DNA from: Desulforhopalus sp.
Lineage (GTDB): Bacteria > Desulfobacterota > Desulfobulbia > Desulfobulbales > Desulfocapsaceae
Assembly (NCBI GenBank): GCA_030247675.1
Contig: JAOTRX010000002.1
Coordinates: 1,240,001-1,304,000 of the forward strand
DNA: 64,000 nucleotides
Direction: 5' to 3'
Positions 32,129 to 41,773 of the stretch are shown piece by piece. The position numbers were made by a program, and so were the translations under genes. Each line of letters opens with the position of its first letter. The stretch's first letter is position 1. A model generated the notes under the pieces. The model was not told the DNA's origin. It did not search any database and was given only the letters and a program-made list of their open reading frames with translations.

Positions 32129-34187
32129 AAAGCTGATGCGCATACCCAATGGCCTGGTGGCGATATTTTTATTGATTGCCGGTTTGCAGCCTGCCTTTGC
32201 AGCGGGGGCGGACCGGATCGGCGCTTGGACCGGTGGCCATACCCGCGTAGTGTGGCTGCAGGACCACGGCAACGGTTCCGACACCCTGGCGACCGGCAAG
32301 AATCTCATGCTCTACGGTCTCGATTCCCGTGATGGCCGGGGCGAGCGGCCGCTTCTTCCTGAAAAGTCGAATTATTTCCGACCCATTCTCACTCCTGACG
32401 GCAAGCAGGTCATCGTCAGCAATCGTCTGACCCGACAAATGCAGCTCGTTGATTGGGATACCGGCAAGGTCGTGGCGCTTGGTGACGGCGTTGCCGTGGC
32501 GGTGTGGAACGATCCGAAGCCCAGTCGCTTCCTCGGCCGCATCACCACCTGGGTGTATTGTTTTGTCGGATTGGAGCCGGAGAATAAGTACGGCACCTCC
32601 CAATCTCTGTACCGATTTCCCCTGGATAATCCAAAGAAAAAGGAATTGATCTGGAACAAGTCCAATCTTGCCTGGGATAACATCCAGCTTTCCCGCGATG
32701 GTCAGGTGCTGGGCGGGCTTTTTCCCTGGCCGGACGGAGGGGTGCTATGGACCAGGGACAAGCGCTGGCAGCGCCTTGGTAAGGGCTGCTGGACCAGCCT
32801 CAGTCCCGATAACTCGAAACTGCTCTGGATCTTTGACGGCCTGCACCGCAATGTCCAGGTCTATGATGTTGCCGCCGGTAAGGATTGGCAGGTCAATATC
32901 AATGGTGCTCCCGGCATTGGCGGGTTTGAGGTGTATCATCCGCGCTGGAGCAACCATCCCCGCTATTTCGTTATCACCGGTCCCTACGAGAAGGGCGAAG
33001 GCGGCAACAGGATCGGCGGCGGCGGCGAAAAGGTGGAGATTCATATCGGCCGTTTTGACGAAGGGGCCAAAAAAGTCGAGGATTGGCTGAAGGTTACCGA
33101 TAATGATCGCGCCGATTTTTATCCGGATCTGTGGATCGAGGGCGGAGAAACGGCGCAGCTGGTCGAGGCCCTGTCGTCCCAGAATAGCGGAGATGGCGCA
33201 GGCCTAACGACCAGCTGGCCTGCCGGCCGGGAAAACCTGGTCTTCGTCTGGGAAAACATGAAGGCCGCCAACCAGCTTGACGAGAAAAGTCCCGTGGGCT
33301 TTTTTCAATGTAATATTCAGCTGCGTGGCCGGGCGCTTTTTAGCAGAGATCTGCAGCTTAACACCGCCGGTGGTTTTGGAGAAACCGGGGAGGCGGCAAA
33401 GAAGATCTTTACGGCTTTATCCCGGAGCGGGCAGGCGAGCATCGAAGTGATGCTGCATACCGCAGGTGGCCAGCGGGGGAGCATCCTGGCGTTTACCGGC
33501 AGCGGGAAATCCCGGTTTGAGCTTTACCAGGACGGGGCGGCCCTGCAGGCCCGTTCGGCCACCAGCGGCGCCACGGCCTCCTGGCCGGGATTTCCCGCTG
33601 CCGGTAAACCGTTGCATCTAACGGCAAACATCAGCGGCCAAGACCTGGAGGTGTTCGCCGATGGGGTGAGCCTGGGTAAGAAGGCCTTGCCGTTCGATTT
33701 TTCCGGCAACGCTTGCGACAATGTGATCCTTGGCGATGAGAAAGGGGCTCTCCAGGCACGTCTTTCGAATTTTGCCGTGTATAATCGCCTGCTGACCCCG
33801 GCGGAGATTGCCGTCAACAGCCGCCTGGCCCACCAGCAGCAGGGCAAGACCCCGGCGGTGGCAAGGCTGGTGGTCGAAGCCACCCTGCAGGACACGACGG
33901 AAATCCCCTCGCCGGAGGCAATCGGTGCCTACCAGCGGGCCTTGGTCGTCAATACCTACACGGTCAGCAAGGTGGTCAAGGGGACATACAGCGACAGCCG
34001 GATACTGGTCGCTGAATGGGCGATTCTTGACCGTAAAATCATTAAATCCTACCAAACTCCCGCCCTGCCGGAACAGCTCGTCCTGGAGAAATTTGCCGAT
34101 AATCCGCAGCTGGAAGGCGAACGGCAGATGATGGACGTTTTTGAGCCGGACCTTGAGATGTACTACCGGTTGCCGGAGGCCTTATAA
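32103..34187 (+). CDS. Secreted beta-propeller plus LamG-like protein
   Basis: About 694 residues with a signal peptide (hydrophobic IFLLIAGLQPAFA). The N-terminal half has TolB-like propeller repeats (LTPDGKQVIVSNR, LSRDGQVLGG, LSPDNSKLLWIF). A concanavalin/LamG domain follows at about residues 440-600 (SRFELYQDGAALQ, LEVFADGVSLGKK, SNFAVYNRLLTPAEI). Such proteins bind polysaccharide or cell-surface partners. Starts at 32103 and 32121 are both possible; both overlap the acyltransferase gene, so translation is coupled. Likely exported to the periplasm or surface. Confidence 0.72.
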   Translation: MAKKTVMAKKLMRIPNGLVAIFLLIAGLQPAFAAGADRIGAWTGGHTRVVWLQDHGNGSDTLATGKNLMLYGLDSRDGRGERPLLPEKSNYFRPILTPDGKQVIVSNRLTRQMQLVDWDTGKVVALGDGVAVAVWNDPKPSRFLGRITTWVYCFVGLEPENKYGTSQSLYRFPLDNPKKKELIWNKSNLAWDNIQLSRDGQVLGGLFPWPDGGVLWTRDKRWQRLGKGCWTSLSPDNSKLLWIFDGLHRNVQVYDVAAGKDWQVNINGAPGIGGFEVYHPRWSNHPRYFVITGPYEKGEGGNRIGGGGEKVEIHIGRFDEGAKKVEDWLKVTDNDRADFYPDLWIEGGETAQLVEALSSQNSGDGAGLTTSWPAGRENLVFVWENMKAANQLDEKSPVGFFQCNIQLRGRALFSRDLQLNTAGGFGETGEAAKKIFTALSRSGQASIEVMLHTAGGQRGSILAFTGSGKSRFELYQDGAALQARSATSGATASWPGFPAAGKPLHLTANISGQDLEVFADGVSLGKKALPFDFSGNACDNVILGDEKGALQARLSNFAVYNRLLTPAEIAVNSRLAHQQQGKTPAVARLVVEATLQDTTEIPSPEAIGAYQRALVVNTYTVSKVVKGTYSDSRILVAEWAILDRKIIKSYQTPALPEQLVLEKFADNPQLEGERQMMDVFEPDLEMYYRLPEAL

Positions 34188-34267
34188 CAGTAAAGGCCCC
34201 TAGCTTTCAGGCTCTTTACGGAGTGCGATCTCCAGTATTTGCGCCCTGGCCGCGCACCCCTCCCGCA

Positions 34268-35722
34268 TCAATAGGTAGTTCCCAGGCGGCGGCGGATTTT
34301 ATATCCCAATAAGTCCCAAAGATAACGGAGAAAGCCGATCTCCCCGCTGCTCATGTGCAGGCGGAAAATGTGGGTGTAGCCTTTGAACACCCGGTAGATT
34401 ACACTGAACAGAAAGTTGTTCGGCCATCTGATCAGATGCCGGGAAAGCTTGCGAATCCACGGAAATTCAATGGCAAGGGCAAAGAATTTGTGCAGGTTTT
34501 CGAATTCGCGCTTGGTCATGCCGGTATTGATGGGCGACTCGACCTGGTAGGAGGCGTGCTGCTCATGCGCCGGATCAAGATAGCCCCTTTCAATGCACAG
34601 GGTATGCATTTCGGTACGCGGATAGGGTTGGAAAATGGACACCCAGGCATAAGCAGGCTTGACTTGGGTGTTGACCTCGATGGTCTGGTAGGCGTCGTCG
34701 ATGGTCTCCTCGGGGAGGCCGACCATATTTTGGGTCATGATCGAGATGTCGTATTTGTGGAACAGCCGCGCTGCCCCGACAATCTGTTCGTTGGACATAT
34801 TGCGTTTTAAGAGAGTCTTGCGCAGGTGTTCGTTGCCACTTTCCACCCCCATGGCGATTGTGATGCAATTGGCCTCTTTCAGGCATTGCACTATCTCTTC
34901 ATCGATCAGATTGGCCCGGACGTAGCAAATCATCGGCAGGCCGACGCGCTTTTTGTATTCTACCGAGAACTCCTTCAGCCAGGCCCTGTTCATGATGAAC
35001 AGATCGTCATGGAAGTACACGATGTTCAACGGATATTCAGCGCGCACTTCCTCCAGTTCCCGGATCACGTTGTCAACACTGCGGATGCGGCAGTATTGCC
35101 CGCCTCCGGCCTCTTCACGATACAGTCTTTTGAGCATGTGGTTGAAGCAGTAGGTGCAATCATAGGGGCAGCCTCGGCTTGCCAGGAAATGTTTGACGCT
35201 GCTGTGTTTGTAGGCATAGTATTTGAGAAATGCCGAGCGGTTGGGGAAGGGCAGGCTGTCGAGGTCCTGAATCAGCGGCCGCATTGGATTGCGGTAAATC
35301 TGTCCGCCTTTTTTCACCCACAGGTTCCGGATACCGGTATAATCACCGCCGTCCCGCAATCTGTCCAGGAGTTCAACCAAGGCCTCGTCGCCCTCTCCTC
35401 GGCAAATGATATCGACGTCCTCCTGCTCGATAATTTCCGGGAAAAAGGTGGGGTGCGGTCCGCCGAGGATGGCGATGAACCGGCAATGGCGGCGAAGCCG
35501 TTTGATGAGCTCCAGATAGTATTTCTCTGAACCACTGGTAATTGAGAAGCCTATGATATCAGGCTGGTATTCACGAATTGCCCGGAACAGGTTCTTTTCC
35601 AGGTTGGTGAGGAAGAGGTCGGCGTCATGGCCATGTTTCTTGACATTGGCAATGAGACACATGATACCCATCGGGTCGGTGATATCCAGGGATGCTGTCT
35701 TGTACACAAAGAGGCATTTCAT
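34268..35722 (-). CDS. B12-binding-type radical SAM protein
   Basis: A 484-residue enzyme with an N-terminal Rossmann domain of the cobalamin-binding type (1-140) and a radical SAM core with Cys185, Cys189, Cys192 (CPYDCTYC) binding the 4Fe-4S cluster. The classical DxHxxG base-off motif is not seen. C-terminal helices contain Trp/Arg-rich segments. Members methylate unactivated carbons or rearrange lipids, hopanoids and cell-wall products. AAGGAAG precedes the ATG. It lies opposite to the envelope genes around it; substrate unknown. Confidence 0.9.
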   Translation of the reverse strand: MKCLFVYKTASLDITDPMGIMCLIANVKKHGHDADLFLTNLEKNLFRAIREYQPDIIGFSITSGSEKYYLELIKRLRRHCRFIAILGGPHPTFFPEIIEQEDVDIICRGEGDEALVELLDRLRDGGDYTGIRNLWVKKGGQIYRNPMRPLIQDLDSLPFPNRSAFLKYYAYKHSSVKHFLASRGCPYDCTYCFNHMLKRLYREEAGGGQYCRIRSVDNVIRELEEVRAEYPLNIVYFHDDLFIMNRAWLKEFSVEYKKRVGLPMICYVRANLIDEEIVQCLKEANCITIAMGVESGNEHLRKTLLKRNMSNEQIVGAARLFHKYDISIMTQNMVGLPEETIDDAYQTIEVNTQVKPAYAWVSIFQPYPRTEMHTLCIERGYLDPAHEQHASYQVESPINTGMTKREFENLHKFFALAIEFPWIRKLSRHLIRWPNNFLFSVIYRVFKGYTHIFRLHMSSGEIGFLRYLWDLLGYKIRRRLGTTY

Positions 35723-36022
35723 TGCGCCAACTTCCTTAAAAGGTTGTTTTCTCGTGTAAGGCCGGGCAGAACCGTGCGGCGGTTCCGCTGAAAATATGTT
35801 TCTGAGATTTGCTGGGAGAGGGGAGTCAGCTACACTTTCTTGTTGACGATGTCAGCTGTTGCCCCTCCCTCTGAAAGGGAGGGCGCACGGTCAAAAGACA
35901 GCCGCTCGCAAAACTGGCGCATAGTTGGGCTTTCTTTGGTATCTCCAGTCTTTGGCGACCAGTTTTCCGGGGCTATGGTGCTTCCACCACTGCAAACGGC
36001 TGCGGGGGGTGTTGTGGAAAAG
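35723..36022. other. Intergenic region with hairpin
   Basis: About 300 bases between two minus-strand genes. CCCTCCCT...AGGGAGGG (near 35861-35882) forms an 8-bp hairpin in a region whose base content differs from the neighbours. Short frames on both strands have no ribosome site. It may be a remnant of a mobile sequence, but nothing identifies it. Confidence 0.4.
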
Positions 36023-36628
36023 CTAGCAGAAGCAGTGGAGAAGCATTCCTTCGCACGTGGAATCATTGAGGAATTTTAAACACTCGATCCCAGCCGGCAA
36101 GGGAATGAAAAATGACCAGCTCCGGAGTTTTCTTTTAAGACTGTCAAGATCAACAAAAAGGACCTCTCCCTTGGTTACGATCTCCTGCCGCCGGTGATGG
36201 GAAATGCACTGGCGAAGGTCTTCCAGTAAACCTTTTTCGTAGTCATTTTCTGCGGCCTGATTTTCAATCAAATCCATTATTGCCACTTCCAGAGATGTCA
36301 CGCTGGTGCCGGTCGGAATAGAGAGCAAAAAACGGGCAGGCGCAATCTCGACCAGGCGCAACCAGGGGACGCTCTCTAGGCATCGACAGGGACCAATAAC
36401 AATCATCCCGGCATCATTGGAAATTTTTATGATTTCAACCCGTTTCTGGTGGTGCAGGCTGGTCTCGGTCATTCCCTCGACACACTTGACTATCGCCTTG
36501 CCCCGGTCACCATCCACTTTCTCAAGCTCGCAGAGGATGCGAAAAGGCAGCGTCACCGTTATTGGGCTGCTCGGTTCATCGTATTTCGGGGGACGTCCCA
36601 CCGTCATGGTTTTCTTTGTCATTTCCAT
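36023..36628 (-). CDS. Unrecognised protein with ribbon-helix-helix-like N-terminus
   Basis: A 201-residue protein. Residues 8-50 (TVGRPPKYDEPSSPITVTLP followed by RILCELEKVDGDRGKAIVK) look like a ribbon-helix-helix DNA-binding segment. The remaining 150 residues form no domain I recognise; they include VEIIKISNDAGMIVIGPCRC and several charged helices. The C-terminus is cysteine-rich (LLHCFC). GAGGG lies upstream of the ATG. Possibly a transcription factor with a sensor domain. Confidence 0.6.
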   Translation of the reverse strand: MEMTKKTMTVGRPPKYDEPSSPITVTLPFRILCELEKVDGDRGKAIVKCVEGMTETSLHHQKRVEIIKISNDAGMIVIGPCRCLESVPWLRLVEIAPARFLLSIPTGTSVTSLEVAIMDLIENQAAENDYEKGLLEDLRQCISHHRRQEIVTKGEVLFVDLDSLKRKLRSWSFFIPLPAGIECLKFLNDSTCEGMLLHCFC

Positions 36629-36846
36629 AGACCCTCATATAATATTAACATAGAAAATATGCAATACAGTTAATTTTCCCGTTAAAAACACCCTGGATAG
36701 ATATTGTCGACACCTTTTCTTGGTATGTCATCTTTTCAAGTGTAAAGCATATAGCCTCCGGCAGCAAATACTCGGCAAACGAGCGGTGCGATATATTTCT
36801 CGCCCCGGTTCAGCGGAGCATGGTCCGGCGGTGGCACGGTAATTTC

Positions 36847-37437
36847 CTAAAAAAGCAATTCGAATGCCCCGTTTTCACGGAGGATATTCAGGCCAATCAG
36901 CCAGAGCACCAGGCCGCCGGCTATTTCCGCCCAGGTGCTCAGCCAGGTCAGGCGGGCGACTTGCTTACCGAGGTGGAGTCCGGTAATGGTGAAGAGGCCG
37001 GCAACGATGCCGATAAGGATTGCCGGGGTGATGATCGACACCTGGAGCATCGACATCGACAGGCCGACCGCCAGGGCATCGATACTTGTGGCAACGGACA
37101 ACATGACCAAGGTGACGCCTTTCGTGGAATCCTTCCGCACCTTTGGTTCCTCTTCATCCTCGTCGGTCTCGATGGCCTCCTTCAACATATTGCTGCCGAC
37201 CAGGGCGAGCAGCACGAAGGCTACCCAATGGGCGTAGGCCTCCATATAGCCATGCACCGAGCTGCCAAGGCCCCAACCGATAATCGGCATAAGGGCCTGG
37301 AAAAGACCGAAATGCCAGGATAACCGGAAGGTCTGCCGCAGGCTTACCTGCTTGAGACTGACGCCGGTGGAGATGGCCACGGCAAAGGCGTCCATGGCCA
37401 GGGCCACGGCTATCCCGAGGATTGTGAGAAGATTCAT
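36847..37437 (-). CDS. mntP: Manganese efflux pump MntP
   Basis: A 196-residue six-helix membrane protein with the duplicated MntP signatures AMDAFAVAI (about 14-22) and TSIDALAVG in the second half, including the conserved membrane aspartates. It exports Mn2+. The middle loop is acidic (ETDEDEEEPK). No Mn2+ riboswitch of the yybP-ykoY type is recognisable in the 320 bases upstream. Stand-alone gene. Confidence 0.93.
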   Translation of the reverse strand: MNLLTILGIAVALAMDAFAVAISTGVSLKQVSLRQTFRLSWHFGLFQALMPIIGWGLGSSVHGYMEAYAHWVAFVLLALVGSNMLKEAIETDEDEEEPKVRKDSTKGVTLVMLSVATSIDALAVGLSMSMLQVSIITPAILIGIVAGLFTITGLHLGKQVARLTWLSTWAEIAGGLVLWLIGLNILRENGAFELLF

Positions 37438-37761
37438 GAAAGGGATCCGGTTGGGGTTGCAGAGAAAGTCCCTCTTTACCAGAAAGGATATACAAGGACA
37501 AGGTCAAAGCCCCATCGCCCAAGGCCTGATGCAGCCGATTGGTGTTGCCAAAGTCCCGTGGAAAAGCTAGCTTCATCGCCATGAGTTTTCAGCGGCGACA
37601 AAACCGTCCTTCTGTCTGTTTGAACTCTTTGGGGGCGAGGGATTTGATCAGCAGTGCATTAAGCGGCTAACACATGCGGCCGATTTTCTGCAGTCCCCGG
37701 TATCCTTGCACAAAAAATGGCCACCATGGCAGCCGGTCAACAGATTAGGGAAACAAAGACG
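37438..37761. other. Intergenic region between divergent genes
   Basis: About 320 bases between mntP and the fused spermidine-synthase-like gene. GC-rich stretches with GGCGATG twice (on the minus strand) could be leader RNA, but no known class fits. Confidence 0.35.
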
Positions 37762-40095
37762 ATGAAGCATGACAGGATGCCACCGCCGCCCGGTTTTTTA
37801 CAAACCGCTGTATTTACCTGCGCTATCCTGCTCTCGGCCTTCCTACTGTTTTGGTCCCAACCGCTCTTTGCCAGAATGATTTTACCGATTCTTGGCGGCG
37901 CGGCTGCGGTGTGGACAACCAGCATGCTGTTCTTCCAGCTAAGTCTGCTTGCCGGGTACCTGTACGCCCACTGCAGCAGCAGATATCTGGCGGTACGTCA
38001 GCAGATTCTGCTCCACCTTGTTCTTCTTCTCGCGGCTGGCGGTACTCTGCCTTTTTATATCAACGGCAACCGCGCGGGGACACTGATTCCCGTGGATTTT
38101 CCGGCCTTTGGGGTCCTCTCTTTGGCGGCGCTCACCGTCGGCCCGCCCTTTTTTGCCGTGTCGGCGACGGCACCGATGCTGCAGCGCTGGTTTTCCAGGA
38201 CCAGCCACCGGCACCGTGAGAATCCCTATTTCTTGTATGCCGCCAGCAACCTCGGCAGCATGGCCGCCCTGATCGTGTTTCCGGTCGCCCTTGAACCGCT
38301 CCTTGGGGTAGAGCGGCAAACCATGATCTGGGCATTTGGCTATTTTGTCCTGTTTTGGCTGCTGCTGGTGACTGGCCTTGTCACCCTGCGCGGCCAGGCG
38401 CTGGGCTCCGGCGCGGGGATGTATCAATCTGCCGCGGCACTTGTCTTGCCTGCCGGAAAGATATCTGCAACGCAGCGCCTTTCCTGGATTTTTCTGGCCT
38501 TCCTGCCTTCCAGCATGATGCTTGGTCTTACCAGCCATGTGACGGTGGACATTGCCCCGGTGTCGATGTTCTGGGTCCTCCCCCTGGCCATCTATCTTCT
38601 TTCCTTTGTCCTCGTCTTCTCGCGATTCAAGACTTTTGTTCCCAACAGGTTGCTGGCGGCAATCATAGTCCTTTGCACTGTTGTGCTTCTGGGTATGAAG
38701 TTTACCGGTAACGATCGTACCCTGAGTACAGCCGAACTTGCCGTTCTGCTGCACCTCACCTTGTTTTTCTCCTCCGCCTGGTTGCTGCATGGCTACTTGA
38801 GCAGCAACCGGCCTCCTCCTGCACAGCTTACCGAATACTATCTGTGGCTGGCATTCGGCGGCATGCTGGGCGGGCTTTTTAACGCCTTGCTGGCACCGGT
38901 GATCTTTAGTCAGATATATGAGTATTTCGTTGTAGTTCTGGCGGTTTTCAGTATTGCCTCGCAGGTATTGGTGGGCAGGCCGCGACAAGCAGCCGCGTCG
39001 AGTGGGCCGCAGCCTGCCGGAATGGTAATGGTCTTTCTGGTGCTGCTCTGCGTCTTTGTCGTGGCCGATGTTGTGCTGCGGCGCCCTATCACCCCGGAAA
39101 CACAGCGGGGCTTTGCGGCCGGGTCGGTCGTCTTGATAATCGTTGCCGGGGGCCTGGCCTTTCGCAGGCCGAAGGGAAGCACGATTGGCCTTGCCCTCTT
39201 GGTATTTACCTTTGGACTCATCGGTAATTATCTTGTTCTTACCGTGGGCCATGGCAATCTCTTGTTAGACCGGACGTTTTACGGGGCCTTTAAGGTGAGG
39301 TTGAAAAAGGATCGCGATGGAACGCCGTATCACCTTTTTATTCATGGCAGCACCAGGCATAACCTGCAGCGGTTTGGCGACGATCCTTTGGTAAATCAGG
39401 AGCCTTTGATGTATTTTCATCGGCAGGCAAATATCGGCCATGCGCTGACCGCGCTGAAGAGCCATTTAGCCAGACCTATGCACTTGGGCTTTGTCGGCCT
39501 GGGCGCTGGTGCAATGGCTGCCTACGTAGATTACGGCGACACCGCCACCTTCTACGAGATTGACCCAAAGGTGGCGGCGATGGCCGGCGATAGACGCTAT
39601 TTCACCTATGTGGGCGATGCCCGAGGCAAAATTGGAATTACCGTCGGTGATGCCCGGCTGCGGCTGCAGCAATCGGCTGACGCCTCCTATGACCTGCTGC
39701 TGATCGATGCCTTTGCCAGCGATGCCATACCCGTCCATCTGCTCACCGCCGAGGCTGTGGCGATGTATCTGCGGAAAATAAAGGACGATGGGATGTTGCT
39801 CTTTCACCTCAGCAATAGATACCTTGATTTGGTCCGAGTGCTGCAGGGTTTGGTGTTGCCAGACGGTTATGTGCTATGCTACGCCTCGCAGACCGATGTC
39901 GACAGGCCCGCTGGACTAAGTGGGCGCATTCCAGGCATCTTCAGCCATAGCCAGGTGGCATTGATAGCAAGAGAAAGTGCCCTGCCCGCGGAGATTACCG
40001 ACGCACCGAGGTGGCGCAGGCTCGGCCATGACCCGGATTTCTCGCCGTGGACGGATGATTTTTCCAATGTCTTTGGGGTGTTGAGGATTTTCTAG
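37762..40095 (+). CDS. Fused membrane transporter-like / spermidine synthase-like protein
   Basis: A 777-residue protein. The N-terminal two thirds hold about 12-14 membrane helices of the type found in fused MFS/spermidine synthase proteins. The C-terminal third (from about 540) has a Rossmann fold with GFVGLGAGAMAAY, a SAM/nucleotide loop, YEIDPKV and LLIDAFASDAIP, resembling polyamine aminopropyltransferases. The catalytic aspartates of true spermidine synthases are only partly conserved. Membrane-bound polyamine-related or methyltransferase function is possible. Start at Met 37762 by family length; the ribosome site (AGGGA) is weak. Confidence 0.83.
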   Translation: MKHDRMPPPPGFLQTAVFTCAILLSAFLLFWSQPLFARMILPILGGAAAVWTTSMLFFQLSLLAGYLYAHCSSRYLAVRQQILLHLVLLLAAGGTLPFYINGNRAGTLIPVDFPAFGVLSLAALTVGPPFFAVSATAPMLQRWFSRTSHRHRENPYFLYAASNLGSMAALIVFPVALEPLLGVERQTMIWAFGYFVLFWLLLVTGLVTLRGQALGSGAGMYQSAAALVLPAGKISATQRLSWIFLAFLPSSMMLGLTSHVTVDIAPVSMFWVLPLAIYLLSFVLVFSRFKTFVPNRLLAAIIVLCTVVLLGMKFTGNDRTLSTAELAVLLHLTLFFSSAWLLHGYLSSNRPPPAQLTEYYLWLAFGGMLGGLFNALLAPVIFSQIYEYFVVVLAVFSIASQVLVGRPRQAAASSGPQPAGMVMVFLVLLCVFVVADVVLRRPITPETQRGFAAGSVVLIIVAGGLAFRRPKGSTIGLALLVFTFGLIGNYLVLTVGHGNLLLDRTFYGAFKVRLKKDRDGTPYHLFIHGSTRHNLQRFGDDPLVNQEPLMYFHRQANIGHALTALKSHLARPMHLGFVGLGAGAMAAYVDYGDTATFYEIDPKVAAMAGDRRYFTYVGDARGKIGITVGDARLRLQQSADASYDLLLIDAFASDAIPVHLLTAEAVAMYLRKIKDDGMLLFHLSNRYLDLVRVLQGLVLPDGYVLCYASQTDVDRPAGLSGRIPGIFSHSQVALIARESALPAEITDAPRWRRLGHDPDFSPWTDDFSNVFGVLRIF

Positions 40096-40348
40096 CAGGT
40101 ATCTCACGATGTACTGGGCAGGATATTGAAGCTGGCCTCCCGGAAGGCCCACCGCTAAACAGCGAACGGCGCCTGCTACTGATGGTGAAGGTTTGGGCGA
40201 GGCGAAATTTTCTTGAAGGACCGAAAGAAAAAGTTTAGGCTAAGGGGCCGTTTGCCGCCTCCTGGAGGATGGCGCCATAGGGCCATCTTAGCGGCCCCAG
40301 CGCAGTATCATTGTGCTCCACCCCTTTCACGTGCCCGGTCATTCCTGA

Positions 40349-41764
40349 ATGGTTTTTTCTTCCCATATTTTTCTCTTTTATTTCCTGCCGCTCAGCTTGC
40401 TTGCCTATTATTGCATGCCGAGGAGGGGAAAGAATGTCCTGATGACCGCCATCAGCTATATCTTTTACGGCTGGTCCAACCCGCTGTTTACCCTTTTAAT
40501 GTTTGTCTCCACCCTGATCGACTATTGCTGTGGTCTGATCATCGGTTTGGCCCCGGCGGACAACATCCGGCGAAAGAAGGCAGGGGTTGCGGTGGCGATT
40601 TGCAGCAACTTGTCTTTGCTGGCTTTTTTCAAATATACCGGCTTTGCCATGGAGAGCTACAATCAGCTCTTTCTGCTCCTTGGCATCGATGGCTTTGATC
40701 CGGTGCCGGTACTGCATTTTCTCCTGCCGCTTGGCATCAGCTTTTATACCTTTCAGTCGATGAGCTACAGCATCGATGTCTACCGCGGTGACGCCGTCTG
40801 TATTCGCAACTTTCTCGATTTCGCCTGTTTTGTGTCGATGTTTCCGCAACTCGTCGCCGGACCGATCATCCGTTTTCAGGAGGTCGCCGACCAGTTGGCG
40901 AGCCGGACGCATACCTTTGAAAAATTCGCCCGGGGGGTAGCCTTTTTCAGCCTCGGCATGGCCAAGAAGGTGTTGCTCGCCAATTCCTGCGGCAAGATCG
41001 CCGATACCGCCTTTGCCGCCGGGTCTTTGCACTGGCTCGACAGCTGGTTCGGTATCGTCGCCTACAGTTTTCAGATCTATTTCGACTTCAGCGGCTATTC
41101 CGATATGGCCATTGGTCTTGGCCTGATGTTCGGCTTTGTCTTTGCCAAAAACTTTGATTCGCCGTATCGCTCGGCGTCGATCACCGAATTTTGGCAACGC
41201 TGGCATATCTCACTTTCCACCTGGCTGCGCGAGTACCTGTATATTCCCTTGGGTGGCAACCGCAAGGGCGCAGGGAGGACGGCAATAAACCTGGCCATCG
41301 TCATGCTCCTTGGTGGTCTGTGGCATGGCGCCTCGTGGAACTTTGTCTTCTGGGGAGCGATACACGGCCTCCTTCTCGGCAGTGAGCGGTTGTTTGGCAA
41401 GAAACCGTTTTATGCCATACTGCCAAAGGGACTGCGCGTTGCCGTAACCTTTGTGCTGGTGATGATCGCCTGGGTGTTTTTCCGGGCGGAAACCCTTGCC
41501 GGGGCAATCGCCTATCTCGGTTCGATGTTCGGTCTGGTGGCGGTTCCCAACGCCTCACTCCTTCTTGACGGCCTCCTCTATACCCCCTATTCCCTCCTCG
41601 CCATGGCCCTTGCCGCGCTAATAGTCTGGCGGGCGCCGCAGACCTGGGACTGGACGCGGCAGTTGGGGGCGGGCAAGGCCATCGTGGTGATTGTTGTCTT
41701 TGCCGGGACGGTTGCCGTGCTCAGTATGCAGTCCTATAATCCCTTCATCTATTTCAATTTTTAA
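40349..41764 (+). CDS. MBOAT family O-acyltransferase (AlgI-like)
   Basis: A 471-residue polytopic inner-membrane acyltransferase. The N-terminal FLFYFLPLSLLAYY, PLGISFYTFQSMSY and the central LYIPLGGNRKG are AlgI signatures; the catalytic His326 is in LWHGASWNF. It moves an acetyl group across the membrane for export to extracellular polysaccharide. Nine bases separate it from the AlgJ/X-like gene, so it acts with the two SGNH-type proteins downstream. Weak ribosome site; nothing notable in the 250 bases upstream. Confidence 0.93.
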   Translation: MVFSSHIFLFYFLPLSLLAYYCMPRRGKNVLMTAISYIFYGWSNPLFTLLMFVSTLIDYCCGLIIGLAPADNIRRKKAGVAVAICSNLSLLAFFKYTGFAMESYNQLFLLLGIDGFDPVPVLHFLLPLGISFYTFQSMSYSIDVYRGDAVCIRNFLDFACFVSMFPQLVAGPIIRFQEVADQLASRTHTFEKFARGVAFFSLGMAKKVLLANSCGKIADTAFAAGSLHWLDSWFGIVAYSFQIYFDFSGYSDMAIGLGLMFGFVFAKNFDSPYRSASITEFWQRWHISLSTWLREYLYIPLGGNRKGAGRTAINLAIVMLLGGLWHGASWNFVFWGAIHGLLLGSERLFGKKPFYAILPKGLRVAVTFVLVMIAWVFFRAETLAGAIAYLGSMFGLVAVPNASLLLDGLLYTPYSLLAMALAALIVWRAPQTWDWTRQLGAGKAIVVIVVFAGTVAVLSMQSYNPFIYFNF

Positions 41765-41773
41765 GGGCATGAG

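Noticed and set aside
35830-36079. Two 78-79 codon frames, one on each strand
   Set aside because: No ribosome site or motif, and both cover the region with a hairpin; treated as non-coding.
37438-37716. A Mn2+ (yybP-ykoY) or fluoride riboswitch before mntP
   Set aside because: Neither the GGGGAGUA nor the fluoride consensus is present, although GGCGATG occurs twice.
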